Assembly (NCBI RefSeq): GCF_029227915.1
Contig: NC_079881.1
Span: 5,644,001 to 5,708,000, forward strand
Origin: Hydractinia symbiolongicarpus
Taxonomy: Eukaryota; Cnidaria; Hydrozoa; Anthoathecata; Hydractiniidae
Length of the DNA stretch: 64,000 nt
Direction: 5' to 3'
The notes below the pieces were generated by a model. That model had not been told where the DNA came from. It did no database searches and was given only the letters and a program-made list of their open reading frames with translations. Each line of letters opens with the position of its first letter. Position 1 is the first letter of the stretch. The position numbers and the translations under genes were made by a program. Positions 11,131 to 23,332 of the stretch are shown piece after piece.

Positions 11131-11470
11131 AGCGATTTCATTGGGAATTCTACGAAGTTGGCAGACAGCATCAACTGACTTACTTTTTCAGATGCAGAGG
11201 TTAGGTAATATTGCACTAACCGAACATTTCAACACGTTCGCTTCACGAAAAAACCCACTTAAATAAAAATAGCCACGCTGACGTTACCAACAAATAGCAC
11301 ATTTTGAAAGTTGAGATCTGGCTGACTAACTAGTAATCCTAAGTCCAAGACAGTTGTGGATATTGACAAGTAAACTTTGACAGGGTCAAATTGCGTGAAT
11401 CTAAAATAGAAAAAGTCTATGTAATAACTTAAGGGGGGGACTTTGAGAGGTGCAGCCTTGTTTCAACAAA
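11130..11470 (-). repeat. Dispersed repeat family R, copy 3
   Basis: Inverted relative to 6780-7170 and 30535-31240. It shares the segments around CACGCTGACGTTACC, TAGCACATTTT and the ACTTTGACAGGGTCAAATTG region. Confidence 0.45.
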
Positions 11471-11514
11471 TTTTGTGGATGTTTGTAGACGCACCAGTGA
11501 TTTCAGTTTGCTAG

Positions 11515-11649
11515 TGGGTACGTGCTATTAAGCCTTCATTGTCAAGTAATTTCTTGACTCTCTAACGAGAGAATTTACTATAGGTACGTGCTATTAGGCC
11601 TCTTTTGTCAAGTAATCTCTTGACTATCTAATGAGAGGATTTACTATTA
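11515..11649. repeat. 67-bp tandem duplication
   Basis: Two adjacent copies starting GGTACGTGCTATTA and ending GAGAGRATTTACTAT, with a few substitutions. Confidence 0.85.
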
Positions 11650-11733
11650 CATATTCTACCAATGTGCTTTTATGTTCAAGCCGAATTAATGTTATTCCAC
11701 TACAGTTCTGCAGGTTAAGATCTTTGTTATCTC

Positions 11734-11776
11734 TTATGAGCATGTTACTAAGCGACGCTTAGTAACAGGCTCATAA
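11734..11776. repeat. 21-bp inverted repeat with 1-base loop
   Basis: Arms TTATGAGC-x-TGTTACTAAGCG and the complement, one mismatch, one-base centre. It could extrude as a cruciform. Confidence 0.9.
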
Positions 11777-13590
11777 ACATGCTACTGGGAAGGAAAGGAC
11801 ACAGAGAACAACAGGATAACAGGGACTTAGCCAGAGAATGTTCCCAAATAACATCATGCGTTAGGAGGTATGCTAAAATAATCAGTAGCGTGTGAAAATC
11901 CGATTTGTGTGTTTGAACGATTATTCTAATTCCTAAAGCAAGTGCATGCAATGATTTTGCTGGTTGTACTTTCCTGCTAATTTTACAATGTTTTCTTAAT
12001 ACGCACAAAAAATTTTACAGTCATGTTCCAAATTGGATTACTTGCACAAGATTGTATAAAAATGCTAGAAGGCTAAAACCAATACGAATAAGAGCAATAG
12101 ATTAAAACGTAAAAAGAACGGTTGGCTCTGCACTTAAAGGACTTAAATTTCCAATAGGAAGCAACGAGTTGGGAAAGAGGTTTGCACGCGTTGAGCACGT
12201 GGAAATAAAGTGGATTAATTTGAATTATTTCAGTGCATTCAAAGGAGAGCTATAAGACAAAATTTATTAATCCGTGTAAAAGCATTCTATGAAAGCCCTG
12301 CAAAACATCAAAGTAGCTTAACAGTAACAATGGTCTGCAATAACAGCTATTGTAGATCAGGCAACTTGCAGAGTATTAAACAGGCATTGCCCATGCAATT
12401 GAACTTTGCAAATAAAATAAAGGTGCGCTTTTAGATTAAGGTTTCTTTATGTGGATGTTATAAAGTCAAATCAAGCGTACCAGGGAAGACCTTAGAACTA
12501 CTTTTTTGTAACAAAAACCATTTTTTAAAGAAATCTAAGTTTTGCCATAACATTGTGATGAAAAACTAATATGGAGAAACCTGTTGACGGGTTACTGTAG
12601 CATGTAATTGCTAACCACGCTGCTAAAGATTCGAACATTTAGCGGGATTCGTTGATGAAATGCGATTGAATATGCTGTAATTTCTATTAGTACTTGGAAA
12701 GTCAAACTACAACAGTAATATTGAAAGGTTAAGCTCAAAAATTAGATGGTGAAGTAAAAAAATGGAATATAGATTAATAAAACAGCATAACTGCCAACAA
12801 AACATTCTGTATTATTTTGTTATTTACTTGCATTTTGTGTCTATTACAACTACAGCACAACAAAACAAGGACACAGCGAAATGTACTTATTTCTCACATG
12901 GTCAAGTAATTTTGTTACAAGTATACTTCGAATCGTGCAAATGTAATTGCAATCATGTTTTTGCAATCGATAATCTTTTCACATTCACGAAATAATTGTT
13001 TCAATTCCCGATGCATTGCAAATCCATTGCTCCAGGACTTATGCAATCATCAAAACAATCTTAATAATAAAATATCTCTTTAGTCGTTCGCTGTGAAGGT
13101 ACAATCATATGAATTTATTGAACTAGCATTCTTGTGCTTTACATAGTGATCGGTGTCTGTCTAAAAAATTTTCATTAGTAGCCTAAATAAACACATATAC
13201 GTAATACGAAAGATATAGTTTATCGCATAACATAGACACATCATTTCCAGTCTTTAAGTTTTAATACAAAAGTATCCATGCAAACCTTAACCTTATTTAG
13301 GCCAGGCGTTTGCTACCTCTGGATAGCACCCCTCGCATGCCAACATAAAGACAGCAACATCTTAATGTCCCAAAACATGGTACGAATGTTTGTTAGCACA
13401 TTGGAGGACAATTAAGATAAATAATTCGGATGAAGTTATCCGGACAAGAATGGCTGCAACACACATGAACTATCCTGAAATCTTTGCAAAATAAACGGGC
13501 ATAGAAAAGATCAAGATGCCTAAAATGCCTAGTAAACGAAGTGAAAATGCAAAAATAGGACTTTGGAATTGCTTGTAGGCAAAGAAAATT
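11777..13590. other. Intergenic, no gene seen
   Basis: Only short chance frames. Nothing recognisable. Confidence 0.45.
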
Positions 13591-13599
13591 AACCACTAA

Positions 13600-13870
13600 A
13601 ACGGTATACTTCAGAAAATACCATATAAAAATTGGGGAAGAAGGTTAAAGAAGCCCTCTTTCCTGTCCTATTTGAGTTTAGATCGTTATAGCATTCCCTA
13701 TTAGTAACCGGGGCAGACATACTATAAAAAGTACTTAAAAAGTTTGAAAATGTAAAAAGGTATAAAAGTATAAAACATACTATAACAAATAAGGGGGAGG
13801 ATTAAAGAACACCCATTCCCTGCCCTAAAAGCGATTAAATTGTTATAGCATTCCCTATTACTAACCATGG
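13600..13870. repeat. Degenerate tandem duplication downstream of gene C
   Basis: 13640-13720 and 13785-13866 are related; both contain TTATAGCATTCCCTATTA-TAACC. A similar stretch near 18370-18430 lies downstream of gene D, so this is part of duplicated 3' flank. Confidence 0.6.
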
Positions 13871-14084
13871 CGCATTTTGTACAGAAGTTTCATCTCTACC
13901 TTTATCTCCATAAGCTTTCTAACATGGTAACACGAAAGGACAAAAAATAGGTGGGGTTTAAATTCTAAATTCTATAATATTCACAATATAGGCAAATAAG
14001 ACATCATCAAACAAATTAAAATCTGTCCTCATTCTTTTCTATCGATTGCTGTCTGTCTCTCCACCATTTTTATTCTAATGTAAC

Positions 14085-14622
14085 TTAATAACCAGTTCTT
14101 CTTTCTCTTTTTATATCTGAATGAAAAAAGAACGTACGGGACTCATTATTTACATAAAGTACGCACAGAATTGTCAAGGTCAATAAAATCTGGAATCAAT
14201 CAGCATATAATGTCTCAATTTTGTCATTGAATTTTCGCAAATCCAGCGACAGGTATTAATGCAACAAAATGATTTTTCAGCATTGGATTTTGAAAAACAC
14301 AACAAGTATATTCTTCTATTTTAAAAACAATTATTTAAAAATTGCAAGGTACCTTTCTCTCCTTGCATCTCTGTTTTTTCTTCAAGCTTTTGGTATTCCA
14401 TGCATCCAAATAACCTTCGGCGATGGCATCGTCTAGCTGCAACATCTAATAAATTATTTGTTATACATATAATTCCAAATTTGATCTGAAATGTTTCGTG
14501 TTTAAGCAAATACAATTTCTAGCTACCTTAGAAACGTGCAATAGTGAAACTTACAATTTGACATTAACATTACCTTGAATACACACCAGCACTACTACCA
14601 TCATCGCAATTACTTTAATCAT
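14085..14622 (-). CDS. Small secreted cationic two-cysteine peptide, copy C, frameshifted tail
   Basis: Exons on the minus strand: 14622-14574 (MIKVIAMMVVVLVCIQ), 14445-14353 (DVAARRCHRRRLFGCMEYQK and a Glu-rich stretch) and exon 3 from 14116. Exon 3 carries 19 instead of 17 bases before the conserved TGG codon, so its frame becomes KRERRTGY and stops at 14085. The conserved WLL-x-Y-I tail is lost. Without the two extra bases the frame would continue to a stop at 14029-14031, as in copy D. Signal and cysteine-loop exons are intact, so it may still make a shorter peptide or be an early pseudogene. The E-box module upstream (about 14900-14945) is also eroded, which fits reduced constraint. Confidence 0.7.
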
Positions 14623-14624
14623 TG

Positions 14625-15440
14625 TGATGTTAATGAGGTGTGTTAATCAAATGTGTAGTTTTTTTGGCTGTCAACAGTGGTGAAATGCTGCTGCTTTGCC
14701 CTATTTATGTGACGTTTATGAACCCCTAAATACTAAAATCGTCTATGGACACTTTAAAATGTGTTGATTCGATAAATCTGAGAAGTTTACCATTCTCCTA
14801 TTGCAGTATAAGAATATATTACAGAATAAATACTAAAGAGTGTTAATAGCTATTTCTTATCAGTTATTAAAACTGAAAATAGAGATTTGCTACGTGTGTG
14901 TCTCGGAATTATGACGTTTCAATTTCTAGACGTCAATGCCAACAGTGTTATAATCTCTTTTCAGAGACACCCTACTGTCATTTCAACAAGCATGTATTTA
15001 TCTTCAATCCAATCCTAAACCAAACACAACTCACCAGTTCTTTACTGAAATACAATGCTCATAGTAATCGTCACTATCAATAGTTTACATTATTGCCGTA
15101 GGTTTATCTTTTCGTGAATATGAGAGTTTAGTGAGCGATGTTTCGAAATATCCTTCTCTCCTCAACGGGCAGAGTAAAATGAACATGTATTTGCATAATT
15201 ACAGAGAATCATGAAGGTTTGCTAGATCTTCCCTTTATTTTTAAGGTCTAACCTTTGTAGCAGGTACTACGAGATCATTCGTCAAGTTATAAAGCAACAA
15301 AACAGGAAATGCATTTTTAATTTTAAAGATACAATACGAAGCAACAATTTGTCTAAACTAAAACACAAAATAAGCTTGGAGGAACAAAGCAATGTTTTAA
15401 CGAAGTCTTGCGTAAGGATTGTTATGCAGAATATGTAGGC
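14625..15440. other. 5' flank of gene C
   Basis: 14700-15010 aligns with the flanks of A (1390-1680) and D (19200-19360), including GTGACGTTTATGAA, TGTCTCGGAA and TATAATCTCTTT. No other gene is seen. Confidence 0.5.
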
Positions 15441-15620
15441 AAAACTAAAAGAAATTTCAAGCAGCACACACAGATGCAGCAGAAACCATCAGTTCTACTG
15501 GAACGAGAAGAAAGTCATCGACAGAGAATCGACAATAACGGCATGGAAGATAAAAGAAACCATCAATAGTGTAGAATGTGACAAACACATAACCAGCATC
15601 ATGTATCAACTTCCTGAGAT
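15415..15620 (+). pseudogene. Possible GIY-YIG-like retroelement relic
   Basis: One frame reads AEYVGKTKRNFKQH, which resembles the YVG-TKR-x-F/LK-R core of GIY-YIG endonuclease domains carried by some retroelements. Stops follow soon after and no reverse transcriptase is seen nearby. Weak call. Confidence 0.25.
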
Positions 15621-18585
15621 GTTGTTGGTGGCCCTATAAAAGAAGTAGTAACTTCAATCTACGTTCAAAAAATGTTTATTAGTGTCAACTTGTTCTTGAT
15701 TGGTATATTTAATGAATAAACGTTCAACATTATTTTACTTTGCCCGATGATAGGAGTCAGCTACTATGATGTTCCAGAAATAATAGACCTTCAACAATAG
15801 TGTGAATACTTAACACACAAATCAAAATAATAGTTTACATGTTTTCGCATGGGAAATATCATAAGGGTGTTTTAGAAATTATAATTTTTGGATCAAGGCG
15901 CCATTGTATTAGTCTACATATGCCATGATGCAAAATTCTTACCAGTGTGACTACCAGGTGTGTCACAACAAAAAAAGGTTGTTTTAAACAAACACGTGTC
16001 TTAAGCAAAGTATTAGAAGTAAGCCCACATGCGCGTTTGAAGCAATAGGCCAATATTTAATATAATGAAGGTTTACATGGCAACGGAAATCTCATCAGCT
16101 GTTTTCTTGTTTTTTTAGTAACTGGTCGCACCTTGCACTCCAGTCATATAAATAGCTTCATGGATTAAGCAACAAAAATTCCTGTTTCTGTGTTTTACAT
16201 GGATTCGTAAGATTGGTTAATTTTAAAAACTCATTATACCTATATGTCCACGAGAATGACGAACAGATTTGTTACCTTATAAATTGATTTATAAAACGGT
16301 TTTCTAAAAGGACAGTAACCTGAAAGTTAGAACAAAAAAGAAGAAAATATTTGGCAGCAAATCTAAAGAAATATGTTCTGTATCAAACATTTATTTCACT
16401 TACTTCGAGCTAAGAAAAGTGGCTATGCAAATAAGGCGAAGTATCCCTGTTCTCTGTGAACCAATCTTAAAAATAAATTAGAGTAATTTCATCGAAGCAG
16501 TGTAGTTAACTAGGCTGGCATATTTCGTGTCACCTATTCTCTCTCCACGGACGGTTGCTTTTATGGAATATACTATAGGAAGGAAACATCCGACAAACTT
16601 TTCTTCATACAATGGCAGAAAAAACAAGCCGGACAAACAATAATACCATCCCGCCTCTCAGCTTAAAACTCCGCCTGAAACAGTCCGTAAATAAAATAAT
16701 TCTGTTCTCTGTTTTATTGATAACCATATTTGCCCCGTTTTGTGGGCAAACACAGCAGCGATAACTTTTTTGATCTTGCCGAAAAGTCATTTCTTTTATA
16801 TTTTATTTTTTATTGCGCTTATTTAAGACTAGCCAAGGGGCCCGACGACGAAACGCCGGATTAAGCCACTTGTAAATTTTAGCCCTGTGTTGAACGTTAC
16901 GCTAAACGCGCAATCGCAGGTAAACAGTTTGTTAAAAGTCTAGTGGAGCGGGCACAATTATTGAATGATACAACCCGTATTTAACCTGCCGTAACACAAT
17001 CAGTCAACTAGCTTTTACTATTTAAGTTCCTGCGAACGTTAAAAAAAAATCGTGATTGACACCGGGATGAGCGCTTAGTACATGTATACAAGGTTGCACA
17101 GCCGTGTGGAATGCTTACATCAGTCCGAACTATAGGCGTAGTTCCCATGTAAAGAAACATTATCGCAACGTTATTTTAAATAAAAGCACAGAATAAAAGC
17201 CTGTCATTACCCCCGTCCAGTTGAAACAACCAATTACCAAATAAATCAATAAACTTTAGACATTTGCTAAAATTTGTATTTCAAAGTGTACTACCCAACT
17301 GCATTTAGCATAAGAAATTAATTTTTTGCAGCCAACCCTATTTGGCTACTTTCACTTTTCAGTCAAAGCTAGCTAACAGCTAGATAGTCGCGACCCCGTT
17401 GCAGGTAAATAAAAATCATACAGCTATTCAGACTTTCCCATGGTACGAAAAGTTATGCAAGGTCTAAGATTATACCTCAAAATATATGCTTGCAGTCAAA
17501 ATTTTAAAATTTGTTTGTTTAAGATTTATACAAGGATGAGAAACGTACTGATATATTTATCTTAAAATTCAGAAATATATAATAAACAAATGCTACAAAA
17601 AACACATTTAGAAGACAAAAGTTCCACAAAAGCAGATCTAACAACGTCAACGCCATAGGTTATAAAATTGCCGAAGTCAAGCTGGCTAAGATTGTTTTAT
17701 ATTCCCTTGTCAACATGTCGGATCCGCGAAACACTTGCTGATTGGCTATTCATAAAAAAGATGCGGGCAGTAGTTATGGTCAAGATTTTTTAAAAAAAAA
17801 TTAGCAGTAGTTATCGGCAGTAGTTATTACAGTGCCGAGAAAAATATCGAAAATTTTCTTGTTAAAGCTGTACAGATCGATTAAATGATGTCCTATAAGA
17901 TATCTCTTGTGCTAAATGCTGTTATTGCTGATGTAGTCAAGATTTTGAACTTGAATATAAAGAACTTACATTAGCTTCAAATATCCTCATTAAATAATCA
18001 AAAGTCATACGTTTATTTTTCATACGTTTTTAAGTAATTTCAGTCATCTCAATCCTGTATATGCATTTTTTTATTTCAAAATCTTTGTTTCATCACTTTA
18101 TTCTGATTTTAATTCTCCTCTAATGCTAACAAGCATTTGTACCAAGATTTGTGGTAATAAAATGTCACCATCATCCTTTTTGGTTGCAAGATGGTGCTTT
18201 CCTGAGCCAGGAAATCACCTGGCCTCAATAGACTTAAGGTTTGCATAGATGCTTTTGTACCTAAACTTAAAATCTGGAAATGTTGCGTACATGTTATGTG
18301 ATTGACTTTATTTCGCTTTGGTTTTAATATAACGCATGTGTATTTGAAGATAAACAACCCAACCCCTTAATCGGTATACTTCAGAACTTACTATAAAGAG
18401 AAGGTTAAATAATCCCTTCCACCTTAATAGGGTAAAAATAAGCGTATTTTTTATAAAAGGCTTTTCTCTATCTTCATTTTCATCACATTTCGAAAGTGGT
18501 AACACGAAGACAGAAAAGATAGGTTGCACTGACTACAAAAATCTATGCTATACACAATATAGAATAAAAGAAACATGGGAAGCTA
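15620..18585. other. Intergenic, no gene seen
   Basis: No coding region, RNA gene or well-formed repeat is supported. 18370-18590 is the 3' flank of gene D and is related to 13590-14030. Confidence 0.45.
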
Positions 18586-18590
18586 TATCT

Positions 18591-19159
18591 TCATTCTTTC
18601 CTGTCGACCGCTTTTTGCGTTTCCACCATTTTCACTTTAATGTAACTCAATAACCAATTCGTTTTTCTTTTAGTATCTAAATTAAAAAAAACGTACAAGA
18701 CTTATCACTAGCAAAAAGTACACACAGAAATGTCCAGACCAACAAATGCTTCAATCATTATATACCGTCTAAATTCTACCTATAAATAGTTGCAAATCCA
18801 GCAACAGCTATCACCAAGTCAAAATGATTTTGAAAAGCACAATAAATATGTCGTTCTTTTTCAAAATAATTTATTCTAAAATACAAAGTACCTTTTAATT
18901 CGCGCTGGCCTCTTTCTCCTTTAAGCTTCTGGTAATCCACGCATCCAAATAATCTTCGGCGATGACAACGTCTAGCTGTAACATCTAAGAATTATTAGTA
19001 AGAAATATATTTCTAAGTTGGATCCTAAATGTTTCATGTATAACAAAAAACACATTCTTGCTTTCCAGAAACGCGCAACAGTGATGCTTATACTTTAACA
19101 ATAGTATTACCTTGAATACACACCAGCAGTACTACCATAAGAGCAAATACTTTCTTCAT
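18591..19159 (-). CDS. Small secreted cationic two-cysteine peptide, copy D
   Basis: Complete three-exon gene on the minus strand: 19159-19111 (MKKVFALMVVLLVCIQ), 18984-18892 (DVTARRCHRRRLFGCVDYQK and a charged run) and 18676-18591 (DTKRKTNWLLSYIKVKM, then a tail ending in DRKE). It encodes 75 residues. The introns are 126 and 215 bases, GT/AG, phase 1. Signal cleavage is expected after VTA, leaving a basic peptide of about 55 residues with one C-x7-C loop. This is the best reference copy: all exons and motifs are intact. Its nearest relative is A, with which it shares several kb of 5' flank. Confidence 0.9.
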
Positions 19160-19215
19160 TTCAATGTTAATCAGATTATTAAAAAAATATTACTAAATAA
19201 ATACAGAAAAAAGTT

Positions 19216-19224
19216 GTTTTTATA
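19216..19224 (-). promoter_or_regulatory. TATA box of peptide gene D
   Basis: The minus strand reads TATAAAAAC about 60 bases before the ATG. Confidence 0.5.
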
Positions 19225-19257
19225 GAACATTAGAACTATATTTAAAGAAGAATCACA

Positions 19258-19300
19258 TGAATGTCTCGAAAGTATCATGGTGCTGTTACCAGGTGTCGTC
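19258..19300 (-). promoter_or_regulatory. Conserved upstream module of gene D
   Basis: The minus strand carries GACACCTGGTAACAG then ATACTTTCGAGACA. CACCTG is intact, while the second E-box and the ETS-like core have each changed compared with A. Confidence 0.45.
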
Positions 19301-19669
19301 AACAACACCACAAACAGGGTTATAATCTCTTTTCAGCGGCACCCTGCCGTCTTTATAAAAAGCAGACCTTTGTCTCAATTCACTTCTAGCATGAAACGCA
19401 TTAAGCTTTTCATTCACCAAACCAGACGTCAGTACTTCTTTTAAATTACCAGGTTCATTATAAACTTTTTACTATTAACAATTTATCTTATGTTATGGGA
19501 ACGGATTATGATGGATCAAGTGGCTCCGGTTGTGCACCATTTAATGATATCTCGGTACGTGTTAATAGAAAGGTATGTCGCAACAAGGACATACGCCTTG
19601 CCCTTGTCGTATGTCGCAAGGAGGTAGTATCATTGCCTAGTCTACTTCATGTGCTAGAGAGATAGCAAT

Positions 19670-19742
19670 AGATCGATAGCGCAGTCGGTAGAGCAATTTC
19701 CTTGCAAGCGAGAGCTCGTGGGTTCACGTTCCACTCGATGCA
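19670..19742 (+). tRNA. tRNA-like sequence, anticodon GCA or TGC (pseudo-tRNA or SINE head)
   Basis: The cloverleaf can be drawn. D arm GCGC-AGTCGGTA-GAGC; T arm GTGGG-TTCACGT-TCCAC; the acceptor pairs at five of seven positions, with the first two mismatched. The anticodon loop reads around TTGCAAG with an imperfect stem, so the anticodon is GCA or TGC depending on alignment. The acceptor damage and the A/C-rich continuation argue for a tRNA pseudogene or the head of a SINE, not a working tRNA. Confidence 0.55.
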
Positions 19743-20740
19743 TCATCTTTGCAGCACTTGAGAAGATAATGTGCAGGATTACTTATACCAATATAATTTA
19801 TCTTAGAAAAGAGTAATGTAGACTTAACAATTTTATGACAATATGTATATTAAAATAAAAAAGTTCAACAAAGTAAATACATAACAAGGCAATACCACCT
19901 AACTTTTCAGCTTAAGACAGTATTCTCAAATATTACTGTTAATCCTATTGGTATTGAGGGATCTAAAATGTCCCCCATTCACTCTCAATTATTTGTAATA
20001 AATCAAATGACTAGGAAATAACCGGACAAGTTTTCTTTAATGTTTATATTCCACTGTTCCATCATATATTCCACAAGTTCTGAAATATATGATGATGACC
20101 GAATGACGTCATAGTTTTATACTTACCTTATATCTTTCGGGGCTTCCTAAAGTCTCGGCTGAAGATCTGTTTACCTGCTTCTCTGATTTTTATATTGACA
20201 GGCGGTGCATTGCAATCCATCAATATCATCATGTTCTTGCTATAATGAGAACCAATTTTTTCGTTTCAAATGTTCTTTAATTCTTGCGACGCAACAGTCG
20301 CACAACTATGCTTGTACGCTACGTCACAACCAAGAAATATCCCGATATTGCGCTATACAAATTGTTTTCCAGAATCATTTTTAGGGAAATATCTTCGGTG
20401 CAGGTAGCCAGGGTTATTATAAAATAAACCCTCTGAAATCTATAAAAATTTTTGTGATTACATCTGAAATGGTGTTTTTGGAGTTGAAATTTTCATAATT
20501 TTCAGTTAGCTTTATGATTTTTTAAAAAACCTGTTGGTATGATATTACACCTGCCGTCTTGTAGCAGTAATATATCTTCAATAACTTATAAAGAAGGTTG
20601 CCTTTTTGTCAAAAAGACAAAAACTAAAAAGGGCTGAATTTATGAAATTCAAAAGTCACTATATAACTACATCCGTTGCAAATTCCTCTTTCAACATGTC
20701 AATAAAACACCTTAGTGATCGAGAAACTTCTATTATATAT
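19743..20740. other. Intergenic; right arm of segmental duplication
   Basis: No gene. 20180-20250 and 20640-20740 align with 2110-2170 and 2630-2740. Confidence 0.5.
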
Positions 20741-20759
20741 TCTTTATCATTGCTATAAA

Positions 20760-21300
20760 AATAACAGGTTAAAGAGTAGAATACCGCTATCAACCCGAAT
20801 GCACTCACTAGCCCTTGAAAACGATTCGAGTTCTCCAAAATCATGGGCTGCAGCAACTTGGAAAACACGGTGGCGAGAATCGAATTTTCGACTCAAACAA
20901 TTCATACCAGATCCGTCGGATAAGCCTAATGGTCACGACCTTGAGCGCCGACATTGGGTGTTGCTAAATCGTATCCGCTCAGGGTACGGAAGATATGCTA
21001 ACTTCATGCATAGAATTGGATTAGTTGATAGCCCAAATTGCGTCTGTGGTGAAATTCAAACCCCACAACATGTACTGACATGCCAAAGAATTGATATCCG
21101 AGGCAATATCGGAACTGTTGATGATGATTTTCGTTCGTGGCTACGCGATAATACTATTTTAGATATATGATAGGATTTTATCATATGTTTTGGAATGTAT
21201 ATCTAGATTATCAGTGTCATACTCTACTGCTCATACGCATATATATACTAAAATTCTATCTATTTTCCAAAATTTTAGTTTACGGGGTTACTAATTAGGT
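20760..21300 (+). mobile_element. LINE 3' end: C-terminal part of a non-LTR reverse transcriptase ORF
   Basis: A plus-strand frame from about 20770 to 21170 reads LKSRIPLSTR, then HDLERRHWVLLNRIRSGYGR, then CVCG-x4-TPQHVLTC. The WxxLNRxRxGxGR block plus CxCG..T-x2-H-x4-C is the usual C-terminus of non-LTR retrotransposon ORF2 proteins, downstream of the polymerase core. Fingers, palm and endonuclease are absent, so it is a 5'-truncated dead copy with a short AT-rich 3' tail. Flanking sequence on both sides aligns with 2.6-3.1 kb, so it inserted after the block duplicated. Confidence 0.75.
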
Positions 21301-21834
21301 ACAATTCTCTATACAATTAACGAGTCATTACCAGCACAATATAAATATGATTATATTTATTCAATGCACTTACTAGTTCCTATTCAAACTTCATGCAACG
21401 AACTAAACTATTATTTTATTGTGATTCTGCTTATTGCCTCAACAGGAATCACATATATATAGTCCATTGTTATCAGAATGTGCCTCTTTAATTGTGGGAT
21501 TGAAATGCTTTGTTTTCTCGTTTTATTGCAACTCACGGTGGCATCAAACGTTATATAACTTTATCTTTATGAAATTTTTGAAGAGAAGTTCTTATCGTTG
21601 CTAATCTCTATATTAATAACAGCTGTAGTTTGTTTATCGGCTAAAAGCGCTTCGTAGTAATCACACACGAATTTTCAAGCCGCAAAAATATTGCGACATA
21701 TTTTCACCCACCTTGTTTTGACCCTTTGCGCCTAATCGACTAATTATGCAACCTAGTTCTTATAGCTAACTAGCACTTTGTAGGCATTGAGTCTATCTGC
21801 CCATGAAACATTTGACATTCCCATTGTATAGGTA

Positions 21835-21965
21835 TTAGGCATCTCCACTTTTCAGGATACCTGCTATTGTAGGCGTTTGGCGTTCCCACTTTTCAGGCGT
21901 CTGAAATTTCTGACTTTGTTGGCTTCGAGCATCTCCACTCTTCATGTGTTAGATATCTCTACGTG
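21835..21965 (-). pseudogene. Decayed paralogue of the octapeptide-repeat exon
   Basis: Diverged 24-bp units (CATCTCCACTTTTCAGG, GGCGTTCCCACTTTTCAGG, GCATCTCCACTCTTCATG) lie in the same orientation as the minisatellite at 5277-5852. The right edge GTTAATTaCcGAA matches the exon-2 start at 5857-5875. Reading the DAQRL frame on the minus strand soon breaks. It occupies the expected position between D and E in the duplicated block. Confidence 0.6.
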
Positions 21966-21969
21966 TTAA

Positions 21970-23040
21970 TTACCGAATGTCATTCTGGGGCTGTTCACAT
22001 GAAAAATGCTTTCTCGGTTAGCTACTGTGCGAAACCAAATATGGCTCCAATTAATGGTATACATTATGTTGTTCTCCTGAATCCTTGTAAATAAAATATT
22101 TTAGGTACGAACAAATAAAAAAGTCAAGAAAATCAAATGCTAAGGGTTTTTTTTAAAAAACGTGTGCTGCAGGAACAATGCCTTTGACTACATCTCGCTG
22201 TTGAGGTGATATAACATTAGTAATAACTAACTTTAAAGTAGTCAAACACTTCATGTGTTTATAATTGACCCAAGTCGTTTCATTTTTATTTCATAGATAT
22301 GCGCAAAAACTTAGGTTTGATAAGTATATTATAGGAACAACGGTGAATAAATGATGTGCCTACAGTGATATGCGAATGTTGCAAAATTAGTTGATCGAGT
22401 GGGATCTACCCATGTCTTCTTGATGAATGGCGAATTACTAGTTTTATGCTAAGACAGACAATATGGCAAAGAGAACTCTGCTGCAATCGATAATGCTTTA
22501 TTAATTTCTATAATACAACTTCAAGCCCTTCGACAGTTGCGTGATCACTCCATCAAACATCACAGATGCATATCAAAAAGAAAGAATGCATTCATAAAAA
22601 AGTCTAAATTGTAGTTTATTTTGTGTACGTGAAAATGTAAATAAAAAATGTGTACCAGGAAGGCTCAGTTTTGTTTTTTACTTAAAACAAAACACAATAT
22701 GCGGGAACATCTCTTAAATGATATTTAGGCATAACAAATTGTTGCACTGTAATAAATAAAAAGATTTTAGTTTTAAGAAGCCAAATATTCAGAACATTTT
22801 TACGTTCAGATTATGAACATAAATTTTTATAAACGTCCTGGCTCCTGGCTTCTGCGTCCTGCGTTCTGCATCCTGAATATGAGATGTTGTTCACGTATTT
22901 TGCTATGGATACATTGCGGGTGGAAAACATGAGGCGCTTTTTGCCCCAAAACATAGTTGCGTCATTAACGCAACATAAAAACACTAACATAAAAACACTA
23001 AGGTGTCGGTCAATAGAAAGTATGATCATAATGTTGTCAT
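21970..23040. other. Intergenic; duplicated upstream flank of gene E
   Basis: No gene. 22270-22600 is related to 8200-8600. Confidence 0.45.
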
Positions 23041-23042
23041 TA

Positions 23043-23088
23043 CCAACACCTGACAACTGTCACTAAATACTTCCGCTGCACCCACATA
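23043..23088 (+). promoter_or_regulatory. Conserved upstream module of gene E
   Basis: CCAACACCTGACAACTGTCA then AAATACTTCCG then GCACCCACAT. Both E-boxes and the TTCC core are intact, matching gene A in order and spacing, about 280 bases before the ATG. Confidence 0.5.
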
Positions 23089-23255
23089 AGAATAACATCA
23101 CCCTATTGAAAGCAAAAATATTTTACCTTAATATGATTCTTTTAAATTCAATGGAAAAAGTAAAAGCCAACTTTTCCTATCCCAACACATAAACATGCTT
23201 TAACCTTTCCACAAGTCATTCTACATACATACTGTCTCACATGATTTTAATTAGA

Positions 23256-23265
23256 TATAAAAAGG
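23256..23265 (+). promoter_or_regulatory. TATA box of peptide gene E
   Basis: GATATAAAAAGGAGA, identical to the one before gene B, about 75 bases before the ATG. Confidence 0.65.
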
Positions 23266-23332
23266 AGATTCAACAAAGACATTTTTAACATTTAAATATT
23301 AAAATAAAACAAGTTTCAAGAAACACATTGAA

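Noticed and set aside
19670-19742. Functional tRNA-Cys or tRNA-Ala gene
   Set aside because: Two acceptor-stem mismatches and an imperfect anticodon stem; listed only as tRNA-like.
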